A DNA stretch of 64,000 nt. Source: Plantago major (lineage: Eukaryota; Streptophyta; Magnoliopsida; Lamiales; Plantaginaceae). Below are positions 1-12,194 of the stretch, in pieces (the first letter of the stretch is position 1; each line of letters begins with the position of its first letter). The notes beneath the pieces were generated by a model. That model made no database searches and was not told the origin of the DNA. It worked only from the letters and a program-made list of their open reading frames with translations. The stretch spans positions 88,564,877 through 88,628,876 of the forward strand of contig CM048840.1 in assembly GCA_026545765.1 (NCBI GenBank), written 5' to 3'. The translations under genes and the position numbers were made by a program.

Positions 1-2
1 AC

Positions 3-1294
3 TTTCCGAGGTCCAATTGCTCTTGGAAAATGAAAGAGCTCAGAATTGCAACAATGACCATGTTTAGAGGATTGAAAGCTGTTACAAATACCGGTCCTTT
101 TTGCTTCATTATGTATCCTGACACATAATACGTTACTCCTGAACTAATGATCCCCTGCACACAATAATTTTAATACATATATAAGAAAATGATGATCATT
201 TCAGAATAATATTATGATGTATAACCTTTTACTCACCCCATATGCATATGCCAAAAGCTCAGCATTCCATCCTATCGCCCAGATACCAACATTGCCTCTC
301 TCGACTATAAAAGTGAGGACAGTTCCTTGTAAAGCTCCAGATGCACAAATCATGGAAGTGAGTGAAAGTCCAGCAGGATATGTCTTTAACGTAACCGCCT
401 GGAGAATGTAGAAGAGAGCATAACCAAAATTTCCAGCAGCGATCATGAGAGCTCCTCTAACAGGATTTTGAGCCGGGCCAGGAGGGCTAGCAGAAGGAGA
501 ATTGATATCGACAGAATCATGTTGGGTCCATGGCAATCCTAATACAGGACCTGCAACGAGTGTCATGATCATGGCTCCTCCAACTGTCACAATAGTTCCT
601 AAAATTTTTGCTTGGCTATGCATTTTTCTTATGTTCACCTTCTCAACCCTGCCAAATCAAAAAAGAATTTTAATTGCTACCTTTGTTTATTAATCCGATT
701 TGTTTTCCATACGGCCGCATAAATTGTTACCTCAGGATCCAAGCCATAATGAATGTTAAGGCAGGAAGAACATTAGACATGGCTGATGTAAAAGTTGCGG
801 TTGTTTGATTCATTCCAGCGTAGAATAAGTTCTGGCCCATAACCGGACTGTCACAAAGCAAATTAATTATCATGTTAGCGCCAACGTCTTTCTAAGATAA
901 AGAAAGCCTTTAGAATTATTTGATTAACTTACTCTAATAAGCCAAGAACAATGATCCTCAAGAAAACGTTCCATGTCATCTTTGGCCTAGTTTTCCTGTT
1001 GAGAAAATATTGTCTTAATTATATTAGCATCAGATTACGAGAGTATAACGTTTATGATATTGAAATTGTCATGTCATTACTATTTAGATATATGAAAGAC
1101 ATTTACCTTTCGAAAATAATGGCGAAAGGAGCAAAAACAGCTGCTGCAATGGCGTTCCTATAGACTGCGAATGTATAGTGACTGGTTCCTCCATTGAGAG
1201 CATACTTGGCAACTATGGCAAAACCGGCAAAGCCGAATTGAAGTACAATGACAGCCAAATATAATCTTGATTTGTTCCAAAGCTTGGAATCCAT
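3..1294 (-). CDS. WAT1-related/UMAMIT-type transporter, copy A (3' end outside window)
   Basis: This is a multi-pass membrane transporter of the plant WAT1-related group (EamA domains, drug/metabolite transporter superfamily). Characterised relatives export amino acids (UMAMIT) or vacuolar auxin (WAT1); the substrate here is unknown. Five exons are readable on the minus strand: 1107-1294, 933-995, 731-847, 237-648 and 3-154, all with GT-AG borders and the same lengths as the intact copy at 60645-62296. The donor GT of the fifth intron is at positions 1-2, so the last exon lies outside the window. The protein starts MDSKLWNKSRLYLAVIVLQF and contains the family stretches KMHSQAKILGTIVTVGGAM and VFVTAFNPLNMVIVAIL. 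All visible exons are open. It is inverted relative to the other two copies and more diverged from them than they are from each other. From memory it resembles Arabidopsis At2g39510/At2g37460 most. Confidence 0.9.
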
Positions 1295-2482
1295 GTTTAA
1301 GGATTTGAATTCTCTTGCTAGTTTTTGTTAACTTACTAATGTGAATGATGGACTGCTGTGAGCATTTGGTGTGCAGGTTGATGTACTTATATAGATACGT
1401 TTTGGGGGCCATATCTGGAATTTTACTAAGATAAAAATGTGATCACTGTTTCTCGGTATGGCTTCTGGGAAGCAACAAATTAATCATATACTATGTCTAA
1501 GGAATCTTTGAAAAATGACTCTTCTTGTTTATTGACCAAAAGCAAACTTTTGTTGAACTTGAAATAGATTAAATGACATTAATTAATATTGCCTCTTTTA
1601 CCATATCCCATTCTATATGTTGACTCTTTGTGTAATGCATTTTGACTCGTAATTTATTCCCATGACGCCATTCTATATGTTGACTCTTTTACCATGTACG
1701 TGCATGTACTGAATGATTTCATGTGCGCCGTACAAAATTTTTATAGTCATTAACCGGTATATATTACCCGGGCAGACCGAGCAGGGCATTGTGAGACATT
1801 TGCCACCCATAAAATTTGAATAGAAAAATTACACATACTTCGATCCGGATTCAACTTCCCGTCTATATATATATATATATAGCTCGAGTAATTAGTTTGA
1901 AATGTTTTGTGGTAAATTTCTTTGGTTAAGAATTTTGCTAGTTCAAAAAAAAACTGATAAATAGTTTAATTAAACACTCGAAAGTATTGGGGATCACCCA
2001 AGTCAACGAAAATCAAATCAACAATTAGTTTTGGATGCGGAATTGTATACCACTTTGGAATATCTCACCTCAGTCCTCATCACTCATCAGCTTAGACGTA
2101 CCTCTATACTGTATATCGTTAGATACGGCTTGTGTAGATACATAACCAAGAATATAATAGTCTAGTGTTAGTGTAGCTCACTTTCTTTTACCAAAAATAT
2201 GATCAGATTTTGATCAGTTGCATATTATCAAGTCGAATGTAGAATTCATGCGTTGATGCTAAAAAGATTTGATACCCCAAAATTCATAAACAAATTCAAC
2301 ATATACTTAGTAATGAAATGATACTTTTGCTACTGTTTTGCTTTTATAGCATAAACATGTCTCTATCGATATGTTCTTCAAAGGATGCATGCACTGAATT
2401 GAGTAGAATCAGTACTTGTCTTGAAGTTTTTTAATCTGGTCTTTAAACAACATCACACAATTTGAAAATATTGTGAGATAGA
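1295..2482. other. Upstream region of copy A, no gene seen
   Basis: AT-rich DNA upstream of the minus-strand transporter gene, so it should hold its promoter. I see no coding exon. There is a short TA run near 1863-1881 and a 19-base direct repeat (ATTCTATATGTTGACTCTT) about 60 bases apart near 1610-1690. It does not visibly match the upstream regions of copies B and C. Confidence 0.5.
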
Positions 2483-3155
2483 TGTAACGACCCGACCACT
2501 AATCGACGCGGTTACCCATGGTCAGTTCTCTAGGTGATATGCGAACCGGGAGACTTCTCAGTTGGTCACCCACCATAAGATTGCTCCAAAACGAGCACGC
2601 TTAACTTTGGAGTTCTTGTGAGTGAATTCCCGAAAAGAAATATTATGCACATTGTTGGCATGAGTAGCGTTCTTGATCCCTTTAAACTCTTTGGACTTGA
2701 CTTGAAACTTTGGGGCGTTACAATCACCCCTCTTGAATTAGCGATGTCCCCGCCGCACCATGGTCCAGTCAACCATCCACCCCTTGTGGGTTTTTGGGAC
2801 AAGGAAATCTCAGTATTAGTCACGGCTCTGATACCATTTGTAACGACCCGACCACTAATTGATCGAATCCGACCCTTTGGGCCGGCGCGGTTACTCATGG
2901 TCAGCTCTCTGGGTGATATGCTGGCTCCACTGTACCAACACATGTCCTTTCCCGCGCACTTTGTCCTCACTCGTGTGCGAACCGGGAGACTTCCCAGTTG
3001 GTCACCCATCATAAGATTGCTACAGAGCAAGCACAATTAACTCTGGAGTTCTTATGGGTGGATTCCCTAAAATAATGGTGCACTTTGTTAGTATGAGTAG
3101 CGTTCTCGATCCCTTTAAACTTTTTAAACTTGATTTGAAACTTTGGAACGTTACA
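2483..3155 (-). mobile_element. TRIM (terminal-repeat retrotransposon in miniature)
   Basis: Two direct repeats, 2483-2722 (240 bp) and 2839-3155 (317 bp), both begin TGTAACGACCC and end CGTTACA on the plus strand. They flank only 116 bp. In that gap, read on the minus strand, TGGTATCAGAGCC (2836-2824) matches the initiator-Met tRNA primer binding site two bases from one repeat. A purine-rich AAGAGGGGTGA lies next to the other repeat. Two LTRs, a primer site, a purine tract and no coding room define a TRIM in minus orientation. The two LTRs differ clearly, so it is old. I found no matching target-site duplication. Confidence 0.8.
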
Positions 3156-3470
3156 GGAGCGGTTACTTATTTGAAACAAGACAGCCCCATTATTTGGAAA
3201 TAAGGCCAAGTACGTTGAAGAAAATATCTGAAAATTGAAGGGACAACATAACATGGATCCTTGATAATGATTTGGGATTGAATATATATACTATATATTT
3301 GAAATTTTTGTGAAATTTGAACCAGGGTGAATCAGTTATAGTGTAATATTCTCCGTGTTACATTCAAATAAACTATGTACATTCCATTATATAGCACTAG
3401 TATATCACTTATACGCTTGATGTACATATTTTTCAAAATAAACATGTATTATTAATGTATAGCTGATAGT
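3156..3470. other. Gap between TRIM and LINE, nothing recognised
   Basis: AT-rich spacer. No exon, repeat or regulatory element that I can support. Confidence 0.5.
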
Positions 3471-4678
3471 TTTTTTGGAAGAGTTTAAAATTTATTAATG
3501 ATTCATGAGGGCATAAGAAATGCCACACAATCACAGCATACAAAAACAGAGTGAACCAAACAGCCAAAACAATTTACATCCAAATTTCCCAACCAAAATA
3601 GGAACAGTGAGCTACACTAATGTATAAGAATCAAAACTCCGAGAGCGGGACCGCATATGGCCCTCTTCTAAAACAAACATGAATCGAGTACTACTCCTTT
3701 GGGGCAGACCATCCAATCGACCATAGAATATGCTGAATTAATTGCCATCTTGTTTTTAATCCGAGTCCAAGTGTTGAATTTGATCAGCTCCATAATGTCT
3801 GAGCAAGTCTTCTTAGTCCCACGAAACACGCACTCATTCCTAGACTTCCAGATGAACCAAACCGCAGACTGCCAGAAAATTAAACCCACCTCCTTGAAGT
3901 ACTTAGCAAAACACGAAGACAACCCAGGGAAATTCAGAGTGGCATCATTCCATTGTAATGCCGGAATATCCAGCCAGCTACATAAGTTATGCCATACTCG
4001 AACAGCCAAATTACACTCGAAGAAAAGGTGGATTGTAGTTTCATCACATCCAGCATCACATAACTTGCAACAAATAGGAAGATCCTTATGCCACAGCCCA
4101 CGAACCTGCAAATTCGGGTAAACAGGAATTCTATTTTGCACCGCTTTCCAAATGAATGCGCTAATTTTAACCGGCACCCATCTGCTCCATATCACCTTAG
4201 CCCAAGTCGGCTTTGAACTCGATCCTCCTTGTTTGAGCAGCACCAATTGTTCGTACCCAGATTTAACCGAGTACGTATTTTCCGCACCAAAGTTCCAACA
4301 CCAGCTATCAGCTACACCTTCTTTGAGTTTCAACCTGTTAATCAAGCAAGCAACATTCTGGACTAAATCAGACTCCCAGGAGAACAGGTTTCTCCGCCAA
4401 TTCCAGACACCCGCCAGCCCACTCTCAGAATCCTGAACGATCTCGGCTAAAGTACAATTTTTATCAACTTCCAAATTGTAAAGCCTAGGAAATTTAACCG
4501 CCAAAATCCCTCCACCTTCAATCCACTTGTCTGACCAAAAGGAGGTATCCTTCCCGTCTCCTAAACACCTAGACACACCTTCCCGAAACCACTCATTTGA
4601 CCCAACAAAATTAACTAAATTCCGCCACCAAGACGACCACTCTTTGTTCCGAGTCTTACCCTTCGACACACACTCCAA
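3471..4678 (-). pseudogene. 5'-truncated LINE: ORF2 C-terminal zinc-binding region
   Basis: A 336-residue open frame at 3668-4678 on the minus strand. It carries the pattern of the zf-RVT zinc-binding region found at the C-terminus of plant LINE reverse transcriptases: CLGDGKDTSFWSDKWI near the start, then WSRWVPVKISAFIWKAVQNR, then a cluster with CCKLCDAGCDETTIHLFFEC, then FIWKSRNECVF. The endonuclease and the reverse-transcriptase core are absent, as expected for a 5'-truncated copy. A run of seven T at about 3470-3476 on the plus strand is the likely poly(A) end. The upstream (right) end meets the foldback element at 4681. No target duplication was found. The frame is uninterrupted, which suggests a fairly recent insertion, but it cannot code for an active protein. 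Confidence 0.85.
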
Positions 4679-4680
4679 TA

Positions 4681-5492
4681 CATGTTGGATTCTTGAATTT
4701 AAATATGAGTATAATTTGTACGATAATTATATGTCGTAATTTGATTCCGCTATGTAAGGTGTTTATTTCAAAGGTTGCGAGTAGCTACGTATAAGGTTTT
4801 TGAAACTAACACTATATGCGTAGTTATTTCAAAAAAAATTATACACCAAATTACTCAAAAAGTACCAAAACTACATCCACATGAAACTAGAAAATTAAAT
4901 TATATTAAAATACATTTCATATTGTTGAAAAAAAAAATTGAAAAGTAAAACAAAAAAGTGAAATGAAAAGAAAAGAAGAATAAAAATGGTCACCCCACTT
5001 GTGTGAGCTAGCCTATGTAGAATGTTAAGCTAGTTGATTTGTTAATAATAATGTTGAGGATCCAATAAACTTATTCTAAGTAGATTATTAAAAAAAAAAT
5101 AAGCTAGCTAATATTTTATCATTATTATTAACAAATCAACTGGCTTAATATTCTACATAGGCTAGCTCACACAAGTGGGGTGACCATTTTTATTCTTCTT
5201 TTCTTTTTATTTAACTTTTTTGTTTTACTTTCCTATGTTTTTTTTTCAACAATATGAAATGTATTTTAATATAATTTAATTTTCTAGTTTCATGTGGATG
5301 TAGTTGTGGTACTCTTTGAGTAATTTGGTGTATAATTTTTTTTGAAATAACTACGTATATAGTGTTAGTTTCAAAAACTTTATACGTAGCTACTCGCAAC
5401 CTTTGAAATAAACACCTTACATAGCGGAATCAAATATGACATATAATTATCGTACAAATTATACTCATATTTAAATTCAAGAATCCAACATG
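4681..5492. mobile_element. Foldback element with ~375-bp inverted arms
   Basis: The left arm (4681-5053) and the right arm (5118-5492) are reverse complements of each other with only about ten mismatches or small gaps seen by eye. A 64-bp spacer separates them. The outermost bases are CATGTTGG and CCAACATG, each flanked by TA (4679-4680 and 5493-5494), which fits a Tc1/mariner-type TA duplication. No transposase is encoded. A transcript across it would fold into one long hairpin. It lies directly against the 5' edge of the truncated LINE. Confidence 0.85.
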
Positions 5493-5494
5493 TA

Positions 5495-6058
5495 TACTAC
5501 GGTCAAGAATTACCTTTGTGCTTGAAGTGACTGGCTAGCGTAACTATATTCAAGTCGAAAATTCTTCTAGCAAATGAACAATCCAAGCAACGAACACACG
5601 AAACAACGAACCACGAACCAAGAAAGTCGACTAGGGGCTGTCGAAACAGCCTATAGGCAGTCCCCTTAAGGGTGGCTGCCCGTACGACTTTGATGGGGAG
5701 ATGGAATCTTCGGATTTTGTATTCCTCCTTCCTTCATGTATATTAATCAACACGTTCGTCTTTCTTTAGCTTCCAATATACCATAAGTAGATGTGGGCAC
5801 CAACAAACTATATTCGTAGGTAAGAAATATGCCAAGGAAAAAAATGTTTTATTTATTCTCTAGAAGAAGAGAGAATAAACCCTAACAGCTCTTTAGATAT
5901 GGGAGTATTAAGAATAATCGTGAGCAACCTTTTTATTTAACCCTGGGTGTGTATTTCTTTGCAGTGATCTAAACGCGCCACTTTACTCCGGCCACACATA
6001 TCAATAGCCGATAGGCCTGACAGGATCCCGACCTCTCAGAGTCTTTTCACCCTGAGCT
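5495..6058 (-). repeat. Dispersed repeat, split by the CACTA element that follows
   Basis: No gene is seen. Roughly 5940-6058, together with 8218-8255, is the reverse complement of about 62850-63000: both carry the stretch equivalent to GGTGAAAAGACTC, then a GGATC..GTC..GGCCTAT..GGCT motif. The two parts of the left copy are separated exactly by the CACTA element at 6059-8217. The family was not identified. The rest (5495-5940) holds nothing recognised. Confidence 0.6.
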
Positions 6059-8217
6059 CACTACAAGAAAATGGGTTATTTGCAAGGAAAAACTTACCAA
6101 GGAAGTGAAATTTATTGGTGAAGGACAATATTAGCAAGGGATAAATAGTTGGGAAAATACACTAACAAGTTTATCTTCCAAAATTATACGGCCAATGAAA
6201 TACATGTTGGTACTTCAATTACCAACGACAAAAACCTCTTGGTGAAATAATTACCAAAGGACATTTCCTTGGAAATATACTAACTACATGCCCCAATGTC
6301 TAATTCCTTGGTGAAAATGGAATATAGCAACTAATCTTTCGTTGGTAGTAGTAGAGTGCTCAATTTTAGAGCCTTACATGACACCAAACTCATTTCCATG
6401 GGAGATTGGTCAAATCAGGAGAATCATCGAGTGGAAGTACTGATATATGATGTGAGTCTTTCTGTTTTTTTTTTTTTTTTTTTTTTTTTTTTGGTTGCTC
6501 TAGATCAAATTGTCAGCTTTAACTTGTTTATGTTTCTTTTACTAGCTTGTACTTGAGCTCGAATATATTACCTTAAGTTTTTATTAGTTTAATAGGCTAT
6601 GTTATCAAGAACAATGGAGGAGATTTTACTAAGCCAGAAAAATCCTACAATCGTAGCTATTCTCTCTGTGTCGTTTTGTTTTTCGACAAGGTAATAATTA
6701 GAATCTTTTTCGGTACATTTGTTTAGGAGCACATTGATTTCTACTCTGATTTTGTTAGCAAATTTATTTTATATATACAATCCAATGAAAATTATAAGAG
6801 TGAAGGTCTTGTATAGCCATAATCATTTATGTTGAAAGGAAGAGCTGAAATACGACTTAAGGTTCACACTGTCGATTAATTGTTCTATATGGGTTGTCGA
6901 GAATGAATTCTAGTTGTTTGATTGGTGATTTACATGTAATCTCAATTGAAGAATCCTTATAATACGTTTTTATGACATGGCTCAGTGTATCTTCTTTTAG
7001 AGCTTAAAGATGGCTTATAATGTAAGAAAAATTAGTGTTGTGTCTAGTGGTTGCTAGAAAGCACAAAGATATGTGACTAGTTTCTTTATGGGTGTTGAAA
7101 TGTGTGATTAATATCTTGCTTGCAGCAAGAAGCTATAAATCATCATATTGTTGTTTAAGAAAAGTATAATATTTCAAAACAATGAACGACCTAGCTATGT
7201 CAATTAGAGTAGGCAACTTAATGGATTAACAGTTTATTTATTTTTTTGTTAAATTTGAAACTCGTAATTGAAAAACGTAAATGTGCCTAGGGATCATCAA
7301 ATTGGTTTGGCCTTAAACTTATTTCTACACATAGTTAGTTGTTAGTTTCTCAATCTCTAGCATTGAGAAATTACATATGCTGATTTAAATATGAAAATTG
7401 GAAATGTTGATAGCATGTTTGAATTGTTACTTTCCTTCTTATCAATGAAGTTATTAAGATGACTAAATTTACTAATATAAAAAAAATTATATTTTAGATA
7501 ATTAAAACCATTTTTTTATCTTAAGTTATTAATTAACGCCATCCTCTATAATGTACTATGGGAAGTTCTTATGATCTTTAACCGTAATATAGGACACATT
7601 GAGTCCGAACTAAGATAATGTTATGCTTGGCAGAAGCCTCCGATCGAAGTTAGGAGTGCTTGGGGCGATTGACGGTAACCATGCTTTACAAAGTAAGGAT
7701 ATTCACCCATGGGTTCTTCTGGCCAAGGTCAGGTCATACTTCTATTTTTTATTTCCATGCTCTTTAATAAGCTTGCATGTTATATGGATTACTCATGAAA
7801 GTATGATTGTTGTGGAAAATATCGAAAGTTCGCAACATCTTGGAAATGAAATATCAGATATTGCTATTTCTCTAAAACTATGGTTAGTTTATATACTAAG
7901 GATTTATTCCTTGGTATTGTGCATGTTTTAGTGGAATGGCCTATCTGGCATAGCCAACGAATATTTCCTTGGGATTTGTATTATTAGGAGCCGATATTTC
8001 CTTGGCAATGTTGGTATTCCCCAATGAATATGGCCTTGGAAACTATACACATTACCAAGGAACACCCTACTTCGTTGGCAATTGTATTACCCACGAGGGT
8101 AATTGGAAGGAAACAATACCAAGGAGTTGTACTTGGCAATAATTTATAACCAACGAATTTAGCCTTAATTAACAACAACAAATCTCTTCCTTGGAACTAC
8201 ACCTTTTTCATGTAGTG
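6059..8217. mobile_element. Non-autonomous CACTA (En/Spm-type) element
   Basis: It begins CACTACAAGAAAATGG and ends with the inverse of CACTACATGAAAAAGG. It is flanked on both sides by the 3-bp duplication GCT, the CACTA signature. Both ends are rich in short subterminal repeats of the form ACCAAGGAA / CCTTGGTAA, which in this superfamily bind the element's own protein. I recognise no transposase. The interior holds a T run near 6466-6492 and short open frames that I cannot assign. It is therefore an internally deleted or filled element that would depend on a partner. Confidence 0.9.
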
Positions 8218-10621
8218 GCTCTCCCAATAAATATCAGAACATTTACTCTCCATAATTGTAATGCTATGTTCTCTTCACCTAAAAACTCATTAATTTCAGT
8301 TCAGTTCAGTTTTACTTATTTGTTTTTTATATTACGAATAAATCCAGTTCAGTTCAGTTATGTTCTGTTCATACGAAGAGAGCAGAGCCTAACTCAGTTA
8401 CTTGTAGTATCCCACTCAGATCCATGCCTCCTGGAGTCTTGTACCCTTGTAAACGATTTGATGTTTATAATATATTTTTAACTGTTTAAAAAAAAAAACA
8501 TATAACATATTGTACATCCCAAACTAATAGTTATAAGTTAGGGGTTATAGTTGTACATCCAGCTATAATTCTAATGCCTATCAGTCAGTAATCAATTCAA
8601 TGGTTAGTTTAATTAGTGGGCAAATTTCTTATGGTACCTCTTAAATTCGATTTAATAACAAATTCAACCCTTCTATTCGAACAATAACAGTTACATTCAA
8701 AAATTAAACTGAGCAATTTTCAATATTACAAATGGGTCCAAAAGTCAAACTTGATGATGACATGGAATTGCTTTTTGCTGATGTGTCGACCAAAGTTGGT
8801 AATAATAACGAAAATGCCATTGAATATTTTGATTTTGAGTTTCTTTAATTTTGTTTCCCTATTTTCTTTTCTTTTTCCTTTTCTTTTCTCCTCCTTTATT
8901 TGGTGACACAGGCTGTTGGATATGTCTGTAATTAGCAATCACAAATTCAGGGACTTATTTGTAATTGATTTAAATCAATTTCCAACTGGACTTATTTGTA
9001 ATTTAGCTTAGATTTTGTTTAGTCAATTTAGGTAAATTTCAAGTAATTTCGTAATCACCAATTAATCTATTTCCTAATCATTTCTCAGATGTCTTTGAAG
9101 AATGTAGTAGGTCCCTTTATTGACTTCAAATAAATGCACCAGTTCTCAGATTGATTGAATGCATATCACTAATACAAATCGAAACTATCAATGTATGAAG
9201 GTCAAAGGTAAATTATACATATTCCAAGAGTCAGATTCAATTCTTCCATTGTTTTCATGTCCATATCCATGCATTCATCTTTATAATTTACCTATAAATA
9301 CAAACCATCAAGAAGCGACAAGAAACAACAAGTAACAATGGAAATTAAGGGTTATCAAAGAAAGATTCGCCATCATCTCATGTGGGATTGGGTAATTTGC
9401 TATACTCTTATTGTATGATGAGTCACATAATAAGACTAACATATATTTGAATGCATGGAAACATACATAATGACGAACATGGAAACTATTTGAACAGCCC
9501 TACTCTTGCTAAAAAACTAGCAACTTCACGAAGAGAAATGAACACCAATGATCAAGCAGTTGGACCACGTATGAGGGCTTCCAACATTGCTTCAAGGCTC
9601 ATTCACATTGAGTGTGTGGCCACTGTAACGAGCTTCGTCCCGAGCATCTGTACTACGACTTCCATGACTTGTCTTGGATATTCAATCGCCACGACATATT
9701 ATGGTGAAAGGTGGCATAATGCATTTCTTCAAGAGGTCTAAGCATGTGGATGAGCTCATCAAATTAGGTTCATATATTTGATGTAATTGCTCTGTTCTTC
9801 CATAATTGGCTTTCGCCTTATGTTTAATGGATACTCTGTTAATGCATTTCTATTGCTCTCTCCACCAACAATAACAACAAGAGACAACATTAACAATGGT
9901 TTTTCACCATTTAATCATCTTCATTTCATTGTAAACATAAGCAAATTACATGGTGATTTGATCACAAGTTCTTACAATACATTCCACAAAAGAGATAATT
10001 GTGATCACTCGACAAAAATACATTAAACTGAAATTAAAATAACTAATCACTACTAGTACTTCATTATCATCCAAGCCACAAATAACTAAAATAGCTATTT
10101 AGTAAGGGTCCGGGCTGGAATTTGGGGATAAAAATTTCCCTCCAATTCCCACATACGATTTAGAGGGACATAATTAAGTTCAATCAATTACATACAAGTT
10201 TATGAGGAAATTATTTTTAGTGCATGTATTTTTGGACTTTTATTAGCAAAAATTACCTAAAAATAAATTACAAATAGCTCCCTGTATTTGTGGAAGCTAA
10301 TTACAGATAGATCCATCTGTTATTTTTGCTTTACTTTAATTAATGTAAGAAATTTTAATTTGTTTTAACTTTTCTATTAAGGAGAGAGAAAATTAAATCC
10401 ACATGGCAGGAGAGAGAAGTGTTGTTTAGTTTTGGTCAACTACAGAGGGCCATCTATTATTATTCGAATAGAAGGGACCAATCTGTGAAGGGGGTCAATT
10501 TAAGGGGTACCAAATGTAATTTTCTCTTAATTTTAGTTGACTTCTCTATAAATAGAAATAGAGAAGATCACAATCATCACCGATTAATTTCACATTTCAT
10601 TGTGAACTTTCATTTGTCAGT
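8218..10621. other. Intergenic stretch with repeats, no convincing gene
   Basis: The first bases complete the dispersed repeat broken by the CACTA element. Around 8295-8385 there are short CAGTT-type repeats like those at 19740-19870. A small open frame at 9451-9741, preceded by a short frame starting at 9338 and a TATAAATA near 9294, could be a hypothetical two-exon gene. It matches no family I know and I do not call it. The 8620-9010 stretch is matched in inverted orientation at about 10255-10540. Confidence 0.4.
8620..9010 (-). repeat. Dispersed repeat, inverted partner at about 10255-10540
   Basis: Read on the minus strand, this segment contains AATTACAAATAAGTCCCTG and, further on, TTCGAATAGAAGGG and AAGAGGTACC. 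The plus strand at 10255-10540 carries ATTACAAATAGCTCCCTG, TTCGAATAGAAGGGACC and AAGGGGTACC in the same order. They look like two copies of one short non-coding repeat in opposite orientation. The exact ends and the family are not determined. Confidence 0.5.
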
Positions 10622-11219
10622 GAGTAACTTTTGGGAGAGACCTACTATAGTGAGAGACCGAGAGACCAATCCAAATATATAAACTATGTATAATCCAAAT
10701 CCATTTGGATCGTGTATATAAAATCAATCCAGCACTTCTTCACGCTTCTATCTCTAACAAACAGAAACCTCCATCACTGCCCTCACTTTCAGAAAAGTAA
10801 CCTCCAACACCACCACCATAGCCGCCGCTATCACCACCATATCCACTAACACCTTCCACCACCGCATCCATAGCCACCGCCGTAACCACCATATCCATCA
10901 CCACTGCCCACATAGCTTTCACCATCACCGCCATGACCACTACCTCACCCCGCGCGCCAAATCCGCTATATCGTGGTGATATTTGTTTAATCTATCTGAT
11001 TCAATCTCCCGAGCTTATAAATCGAGTTGAATCCACTTAAAATGGAGGTATTGATTAGAACTATGGAAACCGAAGCTATGGTTAAATCTCCGGCGAAGTT
11101 GCATACCGAAGTATTGTTGAAATTTCGACTGATGAACCTTTACATATTGTTGATCCACAACTAGGTATGATTTCATCATTTTTTTACTATTTTTTACCGT
11201 ACACATGATTTCAGATCTC

Positions 11220-11830
11220 GAAAATGTAATGTTTTAATCTCGAAATGTGATGTTTATTGTGAACAATATGATGTTATTACATCGGTAAGGTCCAGGATTA
11301 ATTCATGAAGATGTTGTCTGCAAATGTGATGTTTTACTCTCGAAATGTGATGTTTATTGTCAACAACATGATGTTAATATATTGGTAAGGTCCATGATTT
11401 ATTCATGAAGATGTAGTATGCAAATGTGATGTTTCACTCTTGGGATGTGATGTTTATTGAGAATGACATGATGTCAATGTATTGGTAACGTCCAACATTT
11501 ATTCGTGAAGATGTTGTCTACAATGTGATGTTTGACTCTTGGAATATGATGTTTGTGGTGAATGACATGATCCTAATGTATTGGTAACGTCCAACATTTT
11601 TCCACGAAGATGTTGTTTGCAAATGTGATGTTTGACTCGTGAAATATGATGTTTATGGTGAATGACATGATGCTAATGTATTGGTAAAGTTCAACATTTG
11701 TTCATGAAGATGTTATTACAAATGTGATGTTTAACTCTTGAAATTTGATATTTGTGGTGTATGACATGATGTTAATTTATTGGTAATATGATGCATGTAT
11801 TCCGTTGTGGATATGCACATGTGATGTTTG
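11220..11830. repeat. Minisatellite, ~99-bp unit, about six copies
   Basis: The phrase AAATGTGATGTTT recurs at about 11322, 11422, 11520, 11621 and 11719, and GGTAA.GTCCA recurs at the same spacing. The units are clearly diverged. It lies inside the Mutator-like element. Confidence 0.85.
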
Positions 11831-11913
11831 ACTTTAATTACATGAGTTTTAACATGTTGTAAAAATCAGCAGTTAATAATGATGATTTGAGTCTCATTGA
11901 TACATGATTCAAG

Positions 11914-11918
<5 letters not shown>

Positions 11919-11965
<47 letters not shown>

Positions 11966-12083
11966 AAATGCCCCGGTCACCCAAATGGATAAAGTACATT
12001 CCATAGTCCAGGATTGGCGACTTATCCATTCAAGTGACTTTGCAATCTGGACGTTCAAAACGGGTAATTGTCAATCAATTAGG

Positions 12084-12159
<76 letters not shown>
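11919..12159. repeat. Two TA microsatellites (about 11919-11961 and 12087-12159)
   Basis: Uninterrupted TA/AT dinucleotide runs separated by about 125 bp of unique sequence. Open frames of YIYIYI across them are artefacts. Confidence 0.95.
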
Positions 12160-12164
<5 letters not shown>

Positions 12165-12194
12165 TTCGTACATACATTGACATGATGTTCATCC

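Noticed and set aside
3699-4739. Plus-strand open frames opposite the truncated LINE
   Set aside because: They are antisense readings of the zf-RVT region.
4681-5492. MicroRNA gene
   Set aside because: The arms are far longer than a typical precursor and the TA flanks indicate a transposon; no small-RNA data are available.
9338-9741. Possible two-exon hypothetical gene after a TATA-like box
   Set aside because: No recognisable domain, no clear acceptor site, and repeats on both sides; too weak to call.
11220-11830. Regularly spaced repeats that might suggest a CRISPR-like array
   Set aside because: The whole unit repeats in tandem with no unique spacers, and the DNA is plant nuclear.
11838-12185. 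Open frames rich in IYIYIY on both strands
   Set aside because: They are translations of TA microsatellites.
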